The notes: generated from the letters alone by a model not told the origin. 64,000 nucleotides of DNA from Hymenobacter sp. DG25A (GCF_001280305.1 NZ_CP012623.1:3348001-3412000); one strand, 5' to 3'. Positions 32,730-40,659 are shown, counted from the stretch's first letter. Numbers and translations: made by a program.

Positions 32730-34226
32730 GTGCCGCGCAAGAAAACCTCCGCCCCCCGCAAACCAGCTGTTGCCATCATTGGTGCTGGTATTGGGGGCAT
32801 TGCTACGGCGGTGAGGCTGGCGGCCCGGGGGCATAAGGTAACGGTGTTTGAAGCCCAGAGCACGTTTGGTGGGAAAATGCACCAGCTGGAGTTGCCCGGC
32901 GGCTACCGCTTCGATGGTGGCCCCTCCCTGTTTACGCTGCCCCAGCTGGTGGATGAGCTGTTCCAGCTGGCCGGGCGCGACCCCAAGGATTATTTCCGCT
33001 ACGAGCGGCTGGACCCCATCACGCAGTATTTCTTTGCTGATAAAACCCGCCTGACGGCCTGGGCCGATGAAGCCCGATTTGCGGCCGAGGTAGAACATAA
33101 GCTGGGCGTGCCCGCCGCCGAGGTGCTGGAATTCCTGCGCCGCAGCGCCCGCGCCTACGAAGGCACCGCCGACACGTTTTTGCGCAAGTCGCTGCATAAG
33201 CTCAGCACCTACACCAGCCCGGAGGTAGTGAAAGCCCTGGCCGTGCTGCCCACCCTGGGCCTGGCCAGCACCATGCACCAGCGCCACGCGACCACTTTCC
33301 CGGATGCCCGCCTGGTGCAGCTCTTCGACCGGTTTGCTACCTACAACGGCTCCGACCCCTACCAGGCCCCCGCCACCCTCAGCCTGATTCCGCATCTGGA
33401 GCACGGCATTGGCGCATTTTACCCTGAAGGTGGCATTTACAGCATTGCCGAAAGCCTGGTCAGGCTGGCCCAGGAGTTGGGCGTCGAGTTCCGCTACAAC
33501 GAGCCCGTGGAGGAAATTCTCACGGCCGGCGGCCACGTAACCGGCCTGCGCACGGCCCAGGATGTATACGACTTTGGCCTAGTGGTCAGCAATATGGATG
33601 TGGTGCCCACCTACCGCCGCCTGCTGCCTAAGCTGCCCGCCCCCGAACGTACTCTGGCACAGCCCCGCTCTTCTTCCGCGCTTATTTTCTACTGGGGCAT
33701 CGGGGCTGAGTTTCCGGAAATGGGCGTGCACAACATCTTTTTCTCTGCTGACTACCGCCAGGAGTTTGAGGCCATCTTCCGGGAGCAGACCGTGGCCGAC
33801 GACGTGACGGTGTACGTGAACATCACCTCCAAAAAAACACCCACCGATGCCCCCACCGGCCACGAAAACTGGTTTGTGATGGTGAACGTGCCCCACGACC
33901 AGGGCCAGGACTGGAATACGCTTATTACTCAGACCCGCGCCGCGGTGTTGCGCCGCCTGCAGCTGGCCCTGGGCCGGGATGTAGCCCCGCTTATCCGGGC
34001 CGAGCACGTGTGGGACCCGCCGGGTATTGCGCGCCAAACCTCATCGTTTGGCGGGGCGTTATATGGCAGCTCCTCCAATAATATGTTGGCCGCTTTTCTG
34101 CGTCACCCGAATTTTTCTCGTAAACTCGATGGCTTGTATTTTTGTGGGGGTAGCGTACACCCGGGCGGGGGCATTCCCTTGTGCCTGCTTTCGGCCGCTA
34201 TTGTAGCCGACCTGGTTCCTGCCTGA
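32730..34226 (+). CDS. crtD: Carotenoid desaturase, CrtI/CrtD family
   Basis: 498 residues of the phytoene desaturase family. FAD-binding AIIGAGIGGIATAVRLAARGH (dinucleotide fold, near residue 14) is followed by the family block FGGKMHQLELPGGYRFDGG, and the C-terminal signature YFCGGSVHPGGGIPLCLLSA is intact. Its direct neighbour is CruF, a carotenoid 1,2-hydratase; this pairing favours a CrtD role (3,4-desaturation of the 1-hydroxy carotenoid) over the first-step CrtI, though the two are hard to tell apart by motif. The products would be monocyclic carotenoids of the flexixanthin or myxol type common in red Bacteroidota. Start is GTG at 32730. Confidence 0.85.
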   Translation: MPRKKTSAPRKPAVAIIGAGIGGIATAVRLAARGHKVTVFEAQSTFGGKMHQLELPGGYRFDGGPSLFTLPQLVDELFQLAGRDPKDYFRYERLDPITQYFFADKTRLTAWADEARFAAEVEHKLGVPAAEVLEFLRRSARAYEGTADTFLRKSLHKLSTYTSPEVVKALAVLPTLGLASTMHQRHATTFPDARLVQLFDRFATYNGSDPYQAPATLSLIPHLEHGIGAFYPEGGIYSIAESLVRLAQELGVEFRYNEPVEEILTAGGHVTGLRTAQDVYDFGLVVSNMDVVPTYRRLLPKLPAPERTLAQPRSSSALIFYWGIGAEFPEMGVHNIFFSADYRQEFEAIFREQTVADDVTVYVNITSKKTPTDAPTGHENWFVMVNVPHDQGQDWNTLITQTRAAVLRRLQLALGRDVAPLIRAEHVWDPPGIARQTSSFGGALYGSSSNNMLAAFLRHPNFSRKLDGLYFCGGSVHPGGGIPLCLLSAAIVADLVPA

Positions 34227-34239
34227 TCTATTGTTTCTC

Positions 34240-34929
34240 ATGCCGATTACCGACTCTATGTTACATCCGCCCGCGGCTCCGCCCGTTCTGCCGGCGCCCA
34301 GCCGCCAGCGCCTGCGCGTGGCCCAGGGTATTGTGCTGTTATTTCACGTTACCGGATTTCTGGGGCTGGCTTTCTCCTTTGACCCCAGCTTTTACCTCCG
34401 CTTTGTTCCCCTGAACCTGCTGCTCACGGCCGCTTTGCTGCTGTCCTTTCAACCCAGCCGCAACCGGGAGTTCTACTGGTTTTGTCTGGTGGTGATGGTG
34501 GTAGGCTTTGGCGTTGAGGTGCTGGGCGTGCGCAGCCAGGTTATCTTCGGCAACTATGCGTACGGCCCGGTATTAGGTTTTCAGCTCTGGGGCGTGCCGC
34601 TGATTATTGGCCTGAACTGGCTGATGCTCACCTATATGTCCGGGGTTTTGGCGCGCTACCTGCCCCTGCCTAATATTCTGCGGGCCGTAGTGGGCGCCCT
34701 GCTCATGGTGGGCATGGATGTGTGCATTGAGCCCGTAGCCGTGCGCTATGATTTCTGGCACTGGATGGCCGATGTTATTCCCTTGCAGAACTTTAAAGCC
34801 TGGTTTGCCCTATCTTTCATTCTGCAGGTGTTTTTTAACCGCAGCCATTTCGTGAAAAGCAATCAGTTGGTACCTTTCGTATTCCTGGTGCAGCTGCTGT
34901 TTTTCTTTGGGCTGGGTATGCTGCGTTAA
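34240..34929 (+). CDS. cruF: Carotenoid 1,2-hydratase CruF-type membrane protein
   Basis: 229 residues with about six or seven membrane helices. The family pattern is seen in FGVEVLGVRSQVIFGNYAYG, GVPLIIGLNWLMLTY and MVGMDVCIEPVAVRYDFWHW, which are typical of the CruF/DUF422 hydratases that add water to the psi end of gamma-carotene or similar. It starts 13 bases after the crtD stop; the ATG at 34240 is preferred to the TTG at 34231. Co-transcription with crtD is likely. Confidence 0.88.
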   Translation: MPITDSMLHPPAAPPVLPAPSRQRLRVAQGIVLLFHVTGFLGLAFSFDPSFYLRFVPLNLLLTAALLLSFQPSRNREFYWFCLVVMVVGFGVEVLGVRSQVIFGNYAYGPVLGFQLWGVPLIIGLNWLMLTYMSGVLARYLPLPNILRAVVGALLMVGMDVCIEPVAVRYDFWHWMADVIPLQNFKAWFALSFILQVFFNRSHFVKSNQLVPFVFLVQLLFFFGLGMLR

Positions 34930-35003
34930 GCAGTAATACATTAAGCTTTTATTAAGTGGGGCATCTTGCGCCCACCACCTCTATTGCCGGTTTCCTCCAC
35001 GCC

Positions 35004-35627
35004 ATGAATTCTACTCCCACTACTACGCTGCACCACACCTTGCTGGAGGAAGTGCGCGTGCTTTTTCTGCGCGAAGGCATCGGTCCCTTGTCCCTGGAGC
35101 AGATCATTCAGAAGCTGAACGTGTCGCCGGCTACTTTTCACGGCATGTTCGAGGATAAGAACGACTTGGTAACGCAGGTGGTGGTGCACGACATGGAGCG
35201 CCAGCAGCGGGAGCACGCCGCCCTGTTCGCCAGAACCGATAACCCGGTGGAGCGTATCCTGCTGCTGTTGCAGGACGGCATCCAGGAATTACAGCAAACG
35301 CCCAGCAGCAACTACGCCGACATCCAGCGGGAGCACCCCGCCGCCTGGAACCTGATGATGGACCACCTGGTGACGTATTCCTACCCCCAGATCCACGGCT
35401 TGCTGAACGACGGCATCCTGCGCAAGCAGTTCCGCGGCGACATCAACATTGAGCTGGTTACCAAAATCATTCTGGAGCAGGTTAACCTGATTCTGAACAC
35501 CGATATTTTCCCGCCCAGCCGCTACAACCTGGCAGAAGTGTTCCGCAGCATCTACCTCTACTATATCCGGGGCATCTGCACCGATGAAGGCATGCAGCTA
35601 GCGGCCTCCCACTTTGCCAGGCTGTAA
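35004..35627 (+). CDS. TetR/AcrR-family transcriptional regulator
   Basis: 207 residues. The N-terminal helix-turn-helix is seen in EVRVLFLREGIGPLSLEQIIQKLNVSPATFHGMFEDKNDLV (about 11-51), and the remaining helical part is a ligand-binding and dimer domain as in TetR proteins. The target and ligand are unknown; the carotenoid genes upstream and the thioredoxin operon downstream are candidate targets by position only. The frame opens at 34956; the ATG at 35004 is closest to the HTH. Confidence 0.85.
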   Translation: MNSTPTTTLHHTLLEEVRVLFLREGIGPLSLEQIIQKLNVSPATFHGMFEDKNDLVTQVVVHDMERQQREHAALFARTDNPVERILLLLQDGIQELQQTPSSNYADIQREHPAAWNLMMDHLVTYSYPQIHGLLNDGILRKQFRGDINIELVTKIILEQVNLILNTDIFPPSRYNLAEVFRSIYLYYIRGICTDEGMQLAASHFARL

Positions 35628-35651
35628 GCTGCTCCGGCCAACCGCGCTATA

Positions 35652-35707
35652 ACCCAACTGCCCCGGAAAGTACCGCTTATAGCAGGTGCTTTCCGGGGCA
35701 GTTGGGT
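35652..35707. terminator. Strong hairpin between two convergent transcripts
   Basis: Perfect 19-bp stem (ACCCAACTGCCCCGGAAAG with its complement) and an 18-base loop, between the TetR stop and the DUF6952 stop. No T-run follows on the plus strand, so it acts either as an unusual bidirectional terminator or as a structured repeat. Confidence 0.65.
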
Positions 35708-35722
35708 GTAAGAAAGGGACGT

Positions 35723-35965
35723 TTAGCTAATGGAAACGCGCACTTTCTTGGTGTACTCGCGCAGGGCATCTTTAAACTCGCTGCCGTTGTCGCGCATGTG
35801 GTTCAGAATGAAGATGGCGGCAAATACGTGGGTCAGCTTCTCGCCTTCGTCTTCGCCGGGCACTTCAAAAGCAGGCTGTTGTTCTTCCAGCAGCGCTTCT
35901 TCAGCGGCCACCAGGGCATCCAGCGTCTGGGATTCAACCAGTTGTTTAATGGCAGGAATTTTCAT
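35723..35965 (-). CDS. DUF6952-type small protein beside thioredoxin
   Basis: 80 residues starting MKIPAIKQLVESQTLDALVAAEEALL and ending LREYTKKVRVSIS. This fits a short acidic-helical family of Bacteroidota (I recall it as DUF6952) regularly encoded next to a thioredoxin. Function unknown; the conserved pairing hints at a redox-related or peroxide-related role. It starts 11 bases after the thioredoxin stop, in the same operon. The frame extends upstream through the thioredoxin gene, but only the short form is real. Confidence 0.75.
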   Translation of the reverse strand: MKIPAIKQLVESQTLDALVAAEEALLEEQQPAFEVPGEDEGEKLTHVFAAIFILNHMRDNGSEFKDALREYTKKVRVSIS

Positions 35966-35976
35966 GCGGCCGGGCC

Positions 35977-36288
35977 TTAGTTCAATTGACCAATCAGCTC
36001 GGCTACCGCTTCTTCCTTGCTGGCCGAAACAGTATCCACCAGCTCGCCATTGCGGAAAATAGCGAAGAAGGGCAGCGTAGTAACGTTCGCCAGTTTGCGG
36101 GCCTCGGGGCTGGTTTCGGCGTTTACGTCCAGAAACGTCATGCCGGCGTTGGCTTCGGCCAGGCGCTTGTACTTGGGGGAGAACAGGCGACAGTTGCCGC
36201 ACCAGTCGGCGTAGTATTTCACTACTACTTTCTCATTGGAATCAAGAAGCTGACGGAATTCGGTATCAGTTGCTTTCGTAACAGACAT
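35977..36288 (-). CDS. Thioredoxin
   Basis: 103 residues, no signal peptide, so cytosolic. The active site YYADWCGNCRLF has Cys30 and Cys33 with Gly-Asn between them instead of Gly-Pro, which changes the redox potential from classic Trx1. The cis-proline loop TTLPFFAIF and the C-terminal helix are normal. It reduces disulfides in cytosolic partners. The promoter upstream holds a TACCTTTG box and a perfect palindrome, suggesting regulated expression. Confidence 0.93.
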   Translation of the reverse strand: MSVTKATDTEFRQLLDSNEKVVVKYYADWCGNCRLFSPKYKRLAEANAGMTFLDVNAETSPEARKLANVTTLPFFAIFRNGELVDTVSASKEEAVAELIGQLN

Positions 36289-36312
36289 AACGGAAAAACA
36301 AGGTTGGTCTTA

Positions 36313-36349
36313 CAAAGGTACGCATCCTAGATAAGAACTATTCTTATCT
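36313..36349 (-). promoter_or_regulatory. Thioredoxin operon promoter with palindromic operator candidate
   Basis: On the minus strand TACCTTTG (36313-36320) is a perfect -7 box, 24 bases before the thioredoxin ATG. Immediately upstream, AGATAAGAA CTA TTCTTATCT (36329-36349) is a perfect 9-bp inverted repeat with a 3-base spacer. It sits in the -15 to -40 region where a repressor or activator would bind. Confidence 0.7.
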
Positions 36350-36451
36350 GGTTGCCTGCTTAAAGCCGGAACCGGGCAAAAGGTTTCAGCGGGGGTGCAT
36401 TTAGCGCCGGGCAAACCCGGAAGCCCGGCCTGCCGTTTGGAAGAGAAAAGT

Positions 36452-37177
36452 ATGGGCACGTTTCCTTTTCCCTGGCGTATGCGTGGTGCTGGCAGCGGGC
36501 TGCTGCTGGCGCTACTGTGGTTATTGGGAGCGTGCACTTCGCCCACGCCGGCGCAACCCGTAGCGGCGCCGCCGGCAGCTCCCCCTGTTCGTATGCAAAA
36601 CATCATCTTCTTCGGTAACAGCCTCACGGCCGGCTACATGCTGCGCGCCAGCGAATCGTTTCCGGCCCTGCTGCAGCAGCGCATCGACTCCCTGCAACTG
36701 CCCTACAAAGCCTTTAACTACGGCGTGAGCGGGGAAACCAGCGCCGGGGGCAAGCACCGGGTAGCGAGCGTGCTCACCCGCCAGCCGGTAGATGTATTTG
36801 TGCTGGAGCTGGGCGCCAACGACGGCCTGCGCGGCATTCCGGTGCGCGAAACCACCCAAAACCTGCAGGAAATCATCGACCAGGTGCGGCTGAAGTACCC
36901 CGAGGCCCGCATAGTGCTGGTGGGCCTGGAGTTTCCCTTTGATCTGGGCCCGCTGGGCGGCCACCGGTTTGTGCACTACGCCCAGGAGTTCAAAGCCCTG
37001 TTCCGCACGCTGGCGGAAAAAAACAGCGTGGACTTTGTGCCCTTCCTGCTCCAGGGTGTGCTGGGCCACCGCGAGCTGAACCTGCCCGATGGCGTGCACC
37101 CCAACGCCGAGGGCCAGAAGATTCTGGCCCACAACGTATGGACCGTGCTGGAAGGCGTGATTATGGCCAAAGAGTAA
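36452..37177 (+). CDS. SGNH-hydrolase lipoprotein (arylesterase/TesA-like)
   Basis: 241 residues. The signal peptide ends in a lipobox LLGAC (Cys28), so this is a lipoprotein. The SGNH blocks follow: block I FFGNSLTAGY (Ser57 nucleophile), block II NYGVSGETSAGG, block III LELGANDGLRG and block V DGVHPNAEG, holding the catalytic Asp and His. It resembles E. coli TesA and related esterases that hydrolyse acyl esters or lysophospholipids in the periplasm. The start at 36452 is preceded by AGAGAAAAG; a second ATG at 36479 would also keep the signal. Confidence 0.92.
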   Translation: MGTFPFPWRMRGAGSGLLLALLWLLGACTSPTPAQPVAAPPAAPPVRMQNIIFFGNSLTAGYMLRASESFPALLQQRIDSLQLPYKAFNYGVSGETSAGGKHRVASVLTRQPVDVFVLELGANDGLRGIPVRETTQNLQEIIDQVRLKYPEARIVLVGLEFPFDLGPLGGHRFVHYAQEFKALFRTLAEKNSVDFVPFLLQGVLGHRELNLPDGVHPNAEGQKILAHNVWTVLEGVIMAKE

Positions 37178-37196
37178 CCCGGCCCAAAGGCCGGCC

Positions 37197-37790
37197 TTAG
37201 CCTTCTATCTGGTAGCCAATGGGCTTAAAGGCGTAGTTGTTTGACATTTCCGCAGAGCAGGCCGTGAGGCCCACCAGCAAATCCATGCGGGCTTCCAGCA
37301 CCACATAGTCGCCGGCTTTGCTTTTGGGCGGCAGCACGGCTACGCGCCCGGTATCTCCATCCACGGTCACGTGCATGAAGATGTTGAAGCTGATGGGAAT
37401 GGCATCGGGGCGGATGCCGTATTCTTCCAGCGCCGCGCACAGGTTGCCAAAGCAGCCCCGGTGCGGCTGGGTATGCCCGTAGATAATGCGGAAGGTATCA
37501 GCACTGCAGGGCGTGAGCAGGAAGTCGTGCCGGCCTACCGTGTCTTCCACCAGATCAAACATCACGTTGCTCCGGTTGGAGTAGAACGGATGGCCTTTGG
37601 TAAGCAGAATGGTTTCGGCGTAGTCAATGGTGCGGCCCGAGGACAGGTACTCCTCCTTGTCGGCCAGGTTATAGCACACAAAGTCCGAGACCTGCTCGCC
37701 TTCGATATCAACGACTTTCAGGCGCTGGCCTTTTTTGAGCAGAAAGGAAACGCCGCTACGCGGCGGAATGATGGTTAGCTGGGAGGACAT
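37197..37790 (-). CDS. DUF1989 (urea carboxylase-associated / carboxyguanidine deiminase-like) protein
   Basis: 197 residues of the DUF1989 family. Candidate metal-binding residues are seen in LLTPCSADTFRIIYGHTQPHRGCFGNL and in the late LTACSAEMSNN. Relatives (CgdA and CgdB) form the carboxyguanidine deiminase acting with guanidine carboxylase; others are annotated as urea carboxylase-associated proteins. No carboxylase or allophanate hydrolase is near. Its start lies inside the YcgG-type gene (35-base overlap), so the two proteins are made together. The reaction is therefore probably a deimination or hydrolysis step on a nitrogen-rich compound, by inference. Confidence 0.82.
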   Translation of the reverse strand: MSSQLTIIPPRSGVSFLLKKGQRLKVVDIEGEQVSDFVCYNLADKEEYLSSGRTIDYAETILLTKGHPFYSNRSNVMFDLVEDTVGRHDFLLTPCSADTFRIIYGHTQPHRGCFGNLCAALEEYGIRPDAIPISFNIFMHVTVDGDTGRVAVLPPKSKAGDYVVLEARMDLLVGLTACSAEMSNNYAFKPIGYQIEG

Positions 37791-38451
37791 GTTGGCTTAA
37801 AAAAGGGCACTTCCAGGCCTGATCATAGGCCCTTCCGCTGTATTGATAGACTTCTGAGGACTGGCCGTAGTCTTCGAGCATGGGGTTGATGGAGCCCGAA
37901 TAGGCTACGTCGCGCGTGCGAATGGTCTGGCGCAGGGAGTCGTATTTACCCGCCTCCCGGATGCGCTCAAACTGGTCGTGGGCATTAAACACCAGTGTGG
38001 GGTACTTGAACTGCCGGGCCGGCCGGCTGCTGCCGGGGTGCAGCCCAATCACAAAAAAGGCTTCTTCTTTTAGGCTGAAGCTGAAATCGGGGGAGCTGGG
38101 GTCGGCTACCACGCGCTGGTCGTAGCCGTAGCGCTGGGCGTCCAGGTTAGACACGGCCTGCAAGCGCTGCCAGAAGAACTCCTCGAACTGCGCTTCGGTG
38201 GGGTTTTCGGGGCCTTTAAAAATGATGGCGGCGCTGTGGTAGAGCTTATCGGCGGTGCGGTAAGTCTCCACGAATTCATAGATGAACTCCAGAATGGCGG
38301 CATCGTCTTTGGGGCAGGCCATGTGGTCAACTACGAGGCATTTTATCTGATTCCAGGCAAGCGCCGTTTTGGCGGCAACGCAAGGGAATTCTCGATTTTG
38401 TATAAAGTCAAGATATTCCTTTGTAACTATATATGATTCTTCTTCAGTCAT
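37756..38451 (-). CDS. YqcI/YcgG-family haem-dependent N-hydroxylase (GntA-like)
   Basis: 231 residues. Family features: FPCVAAKTALAWNQIKCLV near the N-terminus, EEFFWQRLQAV, and the well-conserved VIGLHPGSSRPARQFKYPTLVFNAHDQFERIR. The family contains GntA, the haem-dependent N-hydroxylase of guanitoxin biosynthesis; other members are uncharacterised. The last 35 bases overlap the DUF1989 start. The start at 38451 is chosen because the upstream part of the frame (to 38586) is unrelated to the family. The pair suggests oxidation of a guanidine-like nitrogen followed by processing by DUF1989. Confidence 0.82.
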   Translation of the reverse strand: MTEEESYIVTKEYLDFIQNREFPCVAAKTALAWNQIKCLVVDHMACPKDDAAILEFIYEFVETYRTADKLYHSAAIIFKGPENPTEAQFEEFFWQRLQAVSNLDAQRYGYDQRVVADPSSPDFSFSLKEEAFFVIGLHPGSSRPARQFKYPTLVFNAHDQFERIREAGKYDSLRQTIRTRDVAYSGSINPMLEDYGQSSEVYQYSGRAYDQAWKCPFLSQHVLPANHHSAA

Positions 38452-38707
38452 ATTCAAAAATTTGCTTCGCAACAGGGTGCGGAATAAGCCTATTCCTTTG
38501 CTCCGATACGGGCAAACTTTGGACGAGGTTGAGGCGACTGTGGAGCTGGCCCGGCACCGGGGATTCCGGGGCAAGCCCAACCGCACTTCGTTCTTTCTGC
38601 AGGCCTGCTCTCAACGCCACTGCGCTCAGCTACTTAAGCACCCAGGGTGCATAAGTCGGGCAGGGAATGGCTACATACGTGGCGCGCCGCCATCCGGCCT
38701 CGAAAAC
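38452..38707. other. Intergenic region upstream of the YcgG-like gene, with a possible plus-strand relic
   Basis: No gene is firmly supported. On the plus strand 38498-38608 translates to a segment containing YGQTLDEVEATVELARHR and GFRGKPNRTSFFLQAC, which looks protein-like but was not identified. It has no convincing start or stop context. Confidence 0.3.
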
Positions 38708-38743
38708 CCAAAAAAAAGCCGCCCCACCAGGAGGTAGGGCGGC
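38708..38743 (-). terminator. Terminator of the glucan phosphorylase-like gene
   Basis: On the minus strand the stem GCCGCCC / GGGCGGC (with a 12-base loop) is followed by nine T. It lies 31 bases after the stop at 38774. Confidence 0.85.
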
Positions 38744-38773
38744 CAGGCAAGCCTGAAAAAAAGGGTAGAACGG

Positions 38774-40423
38774 CTACACCGTATACATCTTCTCGTAGTA
38801 TTCCCGCGCCATGCGGCCCGAGTCGAACTCGGGCTCTACTTCGCGCATGGCGTTTTTGGTGAGTTCCAGGAACCGCTCGGGCTGGTCGTAGTAAAGCGGT
38901 AGAATTTCCTGCTCCAGCACATCCAGCACGCCGGTGGCCTCCACATCGTCCTTCACGTTTTCCGGCTCGTTGATGTTGGCCAGGGGAATAAGGAAGCCGT
39001 TTTCGCCCTCGCGCACGAACTCTGGAATCCAGCCATCGGCAATGCTCAGGCTGAGGCTGCCGTTCATGGCGGCCGTCATGCCGCTGGTGCCGGAGGCCTC
39101 GCGGGGGAAGCGCGGGGTGTTCAGCCAGATATCGGAGCCCTTTTTGAGAGCCGCCGAGAGGCCCAGCTCGTAGCCCGTGAGTACGGCGCAGTTCTTAAAG
39201 CCTTTGGTTTTCTGCATGATGCCGTTGAAGGTGGCAATGGCGCCGTAGTCCTTGGGGTAGGGCTTGCCCGCCCAAATCATCTGGATGGGGCGCTTGGTGT
39301 CCTGCAGCAGGCGCTGAAACCGCTCGAAGTGGCGCAGAATCAGGTCGGCGCGCTTGTAGCCGGCAAAGCGGCGGGCCCACACAATGGTCAGCACGTCGGG
39401 GTCGAAGAGGTTGCCGGTCTGGTCGGCCACGATGTCGAACAGGGCCTTTTTCATTTCCCGCTTCCGGGCGCACAGGGCTTTGTCGTGGTGGCTGGTCAGG
39501 GCGTGGTGCAGGGCTGGGTCGCGCCAGTAGGTGCCGTTCTGGGCGTTGGTGATGGAGATAATGGGGCAGATGCCTTTATAGCCGCCCCACATCTGGTTGG
39601 CCACTTTGCCGTGCACTTTGGAAACGCCATTGGCTTTGCGTGCCATGCGCAGCGCGGCCAGCGTGTAGCTGAGCTGGTTGTTTTCCACGCCCGCAATGCG
39701 GCGCACCTCGTCGGCCGGCACATTCCCGAAAAAGGTCATGTCCTCCAGCAGCTTCATAGGGTGCTCCTCGTTGCCGGCCAGCTCCGGGGTGTGGGTAGTG
39801 AATACTAGGCGCTTCTGCACTTCCTCCAACTGCCGGCCGTGCTTTTCATACAGGTAAAACGCCAGCGGCAGGCCGTGGCCTTCATTCAGGTGATATACAT
39901 CTACCTGATGGCCCAGCAGATCCAGCAGGGTGCCGCCGCCGGTGCCCAGCAGAATGCTCTGGGCCACGCGGGCGGCCGTATCGGCATCGTAGAGGTGGTG
40001 GGAGATGGTGCGCGAGATGTAGTCGTTTTCCGGAATATCAGTGGTCAGGAAGAACATGGGGGCCGTGCCGAAAACCTCGGGGGCCAGGTACAGGGCCTTT
40101 ACTTTCACCTGCGCACCATGAATAGTGATGGGGAAGATGAGCCCGGTGTCTTCGAGGAAGGAGTAGGACTTGTGGCGGTAGTCCACGCGCATGGTCTGGT
40201 CTTCGTTGCGCGTCTGGTCATAGTAGCCATAGGTCCAGAGGATACCGATGCCTACCAGATTTTGCTTGAGCTCATAGGCCGAGCGCATGTGGGAGCCGGC
40301 CAGAAAGCCCAGGCCCCCGGAGTAGGTTTTCAGGGCCTGATCCAGGGCAAACTCCATGGAAAAGTAAGCAGCCGACGTGTAAAATTCTGGCGCGGCAGCG
40401 TAAGAGCGAAAGGTAAATGCCAT
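38774..40423 (-). CDS. glgP: GT35 alpha-glucan phosphorylase-like protein, Thr at the PLP-lysine position
   Basis: 549 residues, the length of short GT35 alpha-glucan phosphorylases. Family motifs: YFSMEFALDQALKTYSGGLG, HLNEGHGLPLAF, VFTTHTPELAGNEEH, RRFAGYKRADL, and late REASGTSGMTAAMNGSLSLS. GT35 phosphorylases attach PLP to a lysine in SxMK; here that residue is Thr450 (codon ACG). Without it, normal phosphorolysis of glucan to alpha-glucose-1-phosphate is doubtful; a clade-specific variation or another reaction is possible. The frame opens at 40564; the ATG at 40423 directly precedes the conserved start. It has its own terminator and is divergent from the carbohydrate genes to the right. 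Confidence 0.82.
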   Translation of the reverse strand: MAFTFRSYAAAPEFYTSAAYFSMEFALDQALKTYSGGLGFLAGSHMRSAYELKQNLVGIGILWTYGYYDQTRNEDQTMRVDYRHKSYSFLEDTGLIFPITIHGAQVKVKALYLAPEVFGTAPMFFLTTDIPENDYISRTISHHLYDADTAARVAQSILLGTGGGTLLDLLGHQVDVYHLNEGHGLPLAFYLYEKHGRQLEEVQKRLVFTTHTPELAGNEEHPMKLLEDMTFFGNVPADEVRRIAGVENNQLSYTLAALRMARKANGVSKVHGKVANQMWGGYKGICPIISITNAQNGTYWRDPALHHALTSHHDKALCARKREMKKALFDIVADQTGNLFDPDVLTIVWARRFAGYKRADLILRHFERFQRLLQDTKRPIQMIWAGKPYPKDYGAIATFNGIMQKTKGFKNCAVLTGYELGLSAALKKGSDIWLNTPRFPREASGTSGMTAAMNGSLSLSIADGWIPEFVREGENGFLIPLANINEPENVKDDVEATGVLDVLEQEILPLYYDQPERFLELTKNAMREVEPEFDSGRMAREYYEKMYTV

Positions 40424-40659
40424 AAAGAGAAGCGGGTAGAGAGAAGCGCGGTAAGCCGTCCTGAAGGTGAGAAATAAGCGGCAGAAAACCGCAAAGCGGC
40501 GGGTTTTTGCCTTGGCCGGTGGGGTGGCTGCCTGCCTACGTAGGCGGCCCGGCCCGGGATACAACTGCTTTGCTGTACTAAGGCGTCATAGCAGCCTGCC
40601 GATAAAATATAGTAACAAAACGGTAACGTTGCATTCCTCTCATTTAATGGGTTAGCCGG
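40424..40659. other. Intergenic region between divergent genes
   Basis: Upstream region of the phosphorylase-like gene (left) and the lipoprotein gene (right). No open frame is supported. It ends at the promoter-like box at 40660. Confidence 0.4.

Noticed and set aside
38452..38586. Extra N-terminal region of the YcgG-like frame (to 38586)
   Set aside because: It is Arg/Ser/Cys-rich, unlike the family, whereas the ATG at 38451 directly precedes family-like sequence.
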